From Xenorhabdus vietnamensis (GTDB lineage: Bacteria > Pseudomonadota > Gammaproteobacteria > Enterobacterales > Enterobacteriaceae): a stretch of DNA of 64,000 nucleotides. The translations under genes and the position numbers were made by a program. Below the pieces are notes generated by a model. The model was not told the DNA's origin. It ran no database searches and saw only the letters and a program-made list of their open reading frames with translations. This document shows positions 63,080 to 64,000 of this stretch, in pieces; position 1 is the stretch's first letter; each line of letters starts with the position of its first letter. The DNA lies in NCBI RefSeq assembly GCF_002127535.1, contig NZ_MUBJ01000002.1, positions 282,781-346,780 of the forward strand, in the 5' to 3' direction.

Positions 63080-64000
63080 ATGTCAGTAAAAAAGCACATT
63101 GCGAAACTTCAACAAGGAAAGGAGTTGTTTGAGCAGGGGCAACAAGCCGCCCGTCTGGCTCAGCAAACCGCAGGGATGTTGGGCGGCCACGGACAGGGAT
63201 TGGCCAAACGGGCAGCAGATGGCCAGCACGCCGCCACCAAAGCCCTGCAAAAAGCCAGCCAGTTGCCGGGGGGTGGGGGCGAAAGTTCGCCCAGCGGCCT
63301 GCAATTTACGCTGACCGCCGGCAGTCTGGCACCACAAACCTTTGTCGTCACCGACTTTACCCTGAATGAACACTTTTCCCAGCCATTCCAGCTGGAAATG
63401 GGGCTGGCGAGTGCGGACCCGGCGATCGACTTTCCGGCGGTACTCGACCGCACCGCCACCCTGACGATTACACAAGATGGCGTGGAAAGTCGAAGTATCA
63501 CCGGTATCGTCGCCAGCTTTGAACAGGGCAATACCGGACTACACCAAACCACCTACCAGATGAGTATTCGCCCGGATCTGTGGCGCACCACCCTGCGTCA
63601 GAATTCGCGGATCTTCCAGCAACTGAACATTGCGGCCATTATCACCACCATTCTGAAAGAGCACGGTATCCGTGATGTCGTCTTCAGCCTGCGCCATGCC
63701 CACCCGGAACGGGAATTCTGTGTGCAATATCAGGAAAGTGACTTTGCTTTCCTGCAACGGCTGACAACGGAAGAAGGTATCTTCTACTTTTTTGAATGTG
63801 GCAACGGGCGTAATACGCTGGTGTTTGCCGATGATGCCGGCTCTGTCCCGCCGGGCATTGCGCTGCCCTACCAGCCGGGTGACACCAGTACACTGGGAGA
63901 ACCGGCGGTGAGCAACCTGACACACCGGGCACAGGTTCGCCCAGCCCAGGTGCAACTCAAAGACTACACCTTCAAAAATCCCGTGTGGCCGGCCGAATTC
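63080..64000 (+). CDS. vgrG: Type VI secretion spike protein VgrG, N-terminal part
   Basis: The reading frame is open from ATG 63080 (CAGGGAG upstream) to the window end: 307 codons, 3'-incomplete. After a roughly 70-residue Ala/Gln/Gly-rich helical extension (KLQQGKELFEQGQQAARLAQQ) comes the VgrG gp27-like domain: FTLTAGSLAPQTFVVTDFTLNEHFSQPFQLEMGLAS, LDRTATLTI, TGIVASFEQG, YQMSIRPDLWRTTLRQNSRIFQ, and the family hallmark REFCVQYQESDFAFLQRLTTEEGIFYFFE. VgrG trimers tip the T6SS needle and may carry effectors. The N-terminal extension is unusual for VgrG. GC content is much higher than just upstream. Confidence 0.92.
   Translation, partial: MSVKKHIAKLQQGKELFEQGQQAARLAQQTAGMLGGHGQGLAKRAADGQHAATKALQKASQLPGGGGESSPSGLQFTLTAGSLAPQTFVVTDFTLNEHFSQPFQLEMGLASADPAIDFPAVLDRTATLTITQDGVESRSITGIVASFEQGNTGLHQTTYQMSIRPDLWRTTLRQNSRIFQQLNIAAIITTILKEHGIRDVVFSLRHAHPEREFCVQYQESDFAFLQRLTTEEGIFYFFECGNGRNTLVFADDAGSVPPGIALPYQPGDTSTLGEPAVSNLTHRAQVRPAQVQLKDYTFKNPVWPAEF

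Noticed and set aside
62890..63132. 80-codon ORF in front of and overlapping vgrG
   Set aside because: GTG start without ribosome site, covers the hairpin leader and the vgrG start in another frame. No family resemblance.

Overview
The window looks like a chromosome segment of an insect- or nematode-associated member of the Morganellaceae, most likely Xenorhabdus or Photorhabdus. This is inferred from enterobacterial gene order and protein sequences (yafJ-gmhA-fadE, lysA/lysR, rsmE-gshB-yqgE-ruvX, yggR-yggS-proC-yggT-rdgB-hemW, yggL-trmB-mutY-yggX-mltC) combined with a complete sodium-pumping NADH:quinone reductase operon and AT-rich intergenic DNA. I could not run a database search.

Region 1 (1-14.2 kb) is core metabolism: nqrABCDEF on the minus strand, a 5'-truncated yafK remnant, yafJ, gmhA, fadE with a FadR-like operator, and the divergent lysA/lysR pair with a second LysR regulator. 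Region 2 (14.3-18 kb) is AT-rich and accessory. It holds a periplasmic MBL-fold protein with an altered metal motif, a striking tRNA-like non-coding RNA locus (15.8-16.1 kb), a second MBL-fold hydrolase and a short A24 prepilin peptidase. Region 3 (18-41.1 kb) is mostly conserved core, interrupted by a LeuC/LeuD-type dehydratase pair with its LysR regulator, an orphan iron-siderophore binding protein, and an unrecognised three-gene operon with a cysteine desulfurase and a methyltransferase.

Region 4 (from tRNA-Phe at 41.27 kb to the end) is an integrative element of the SPI-7/ICE type. It has an integrase beside the tRNA gene, a shortened TraI_2-type relaxase, a methylase-like protein, a YubB-like protein, tandem ArdB/KlcA antirestriction genes and an Integrase_1-family gene. 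Between the antirestriction genes and Integrase_1 lies a cargo block: a periplasmic SAM hydrolase, a Gabija-type pair (OLD-TOPRIM nuclease plus UvrD helicase), an Mrr-like nuclease, an integrase relic, an ABC-three-component system (HNH effector, small middle component, DUF2326 ATPase) and a nuclease-TPR fusion. The window ends inside a vgrG gene.

The most unusual signals are RNA-level. (a) A 288-nt serine-tRNA-like RNA has an acceptor stem, T-arm, G discriminator and encoded CCA, but its middle is replaced by five tandem anticodon-arm-like hairpins. (b) Four short leaders with the same pseudoknot-like pairing but different sequences each sit 23-34 nt upstream of a different gene of the integrative element. 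(c) A three-hairpin leader occurs twice, 14 kb apart. (d) A covarying 28-nt hairpin occurs three times around the defence cargo.
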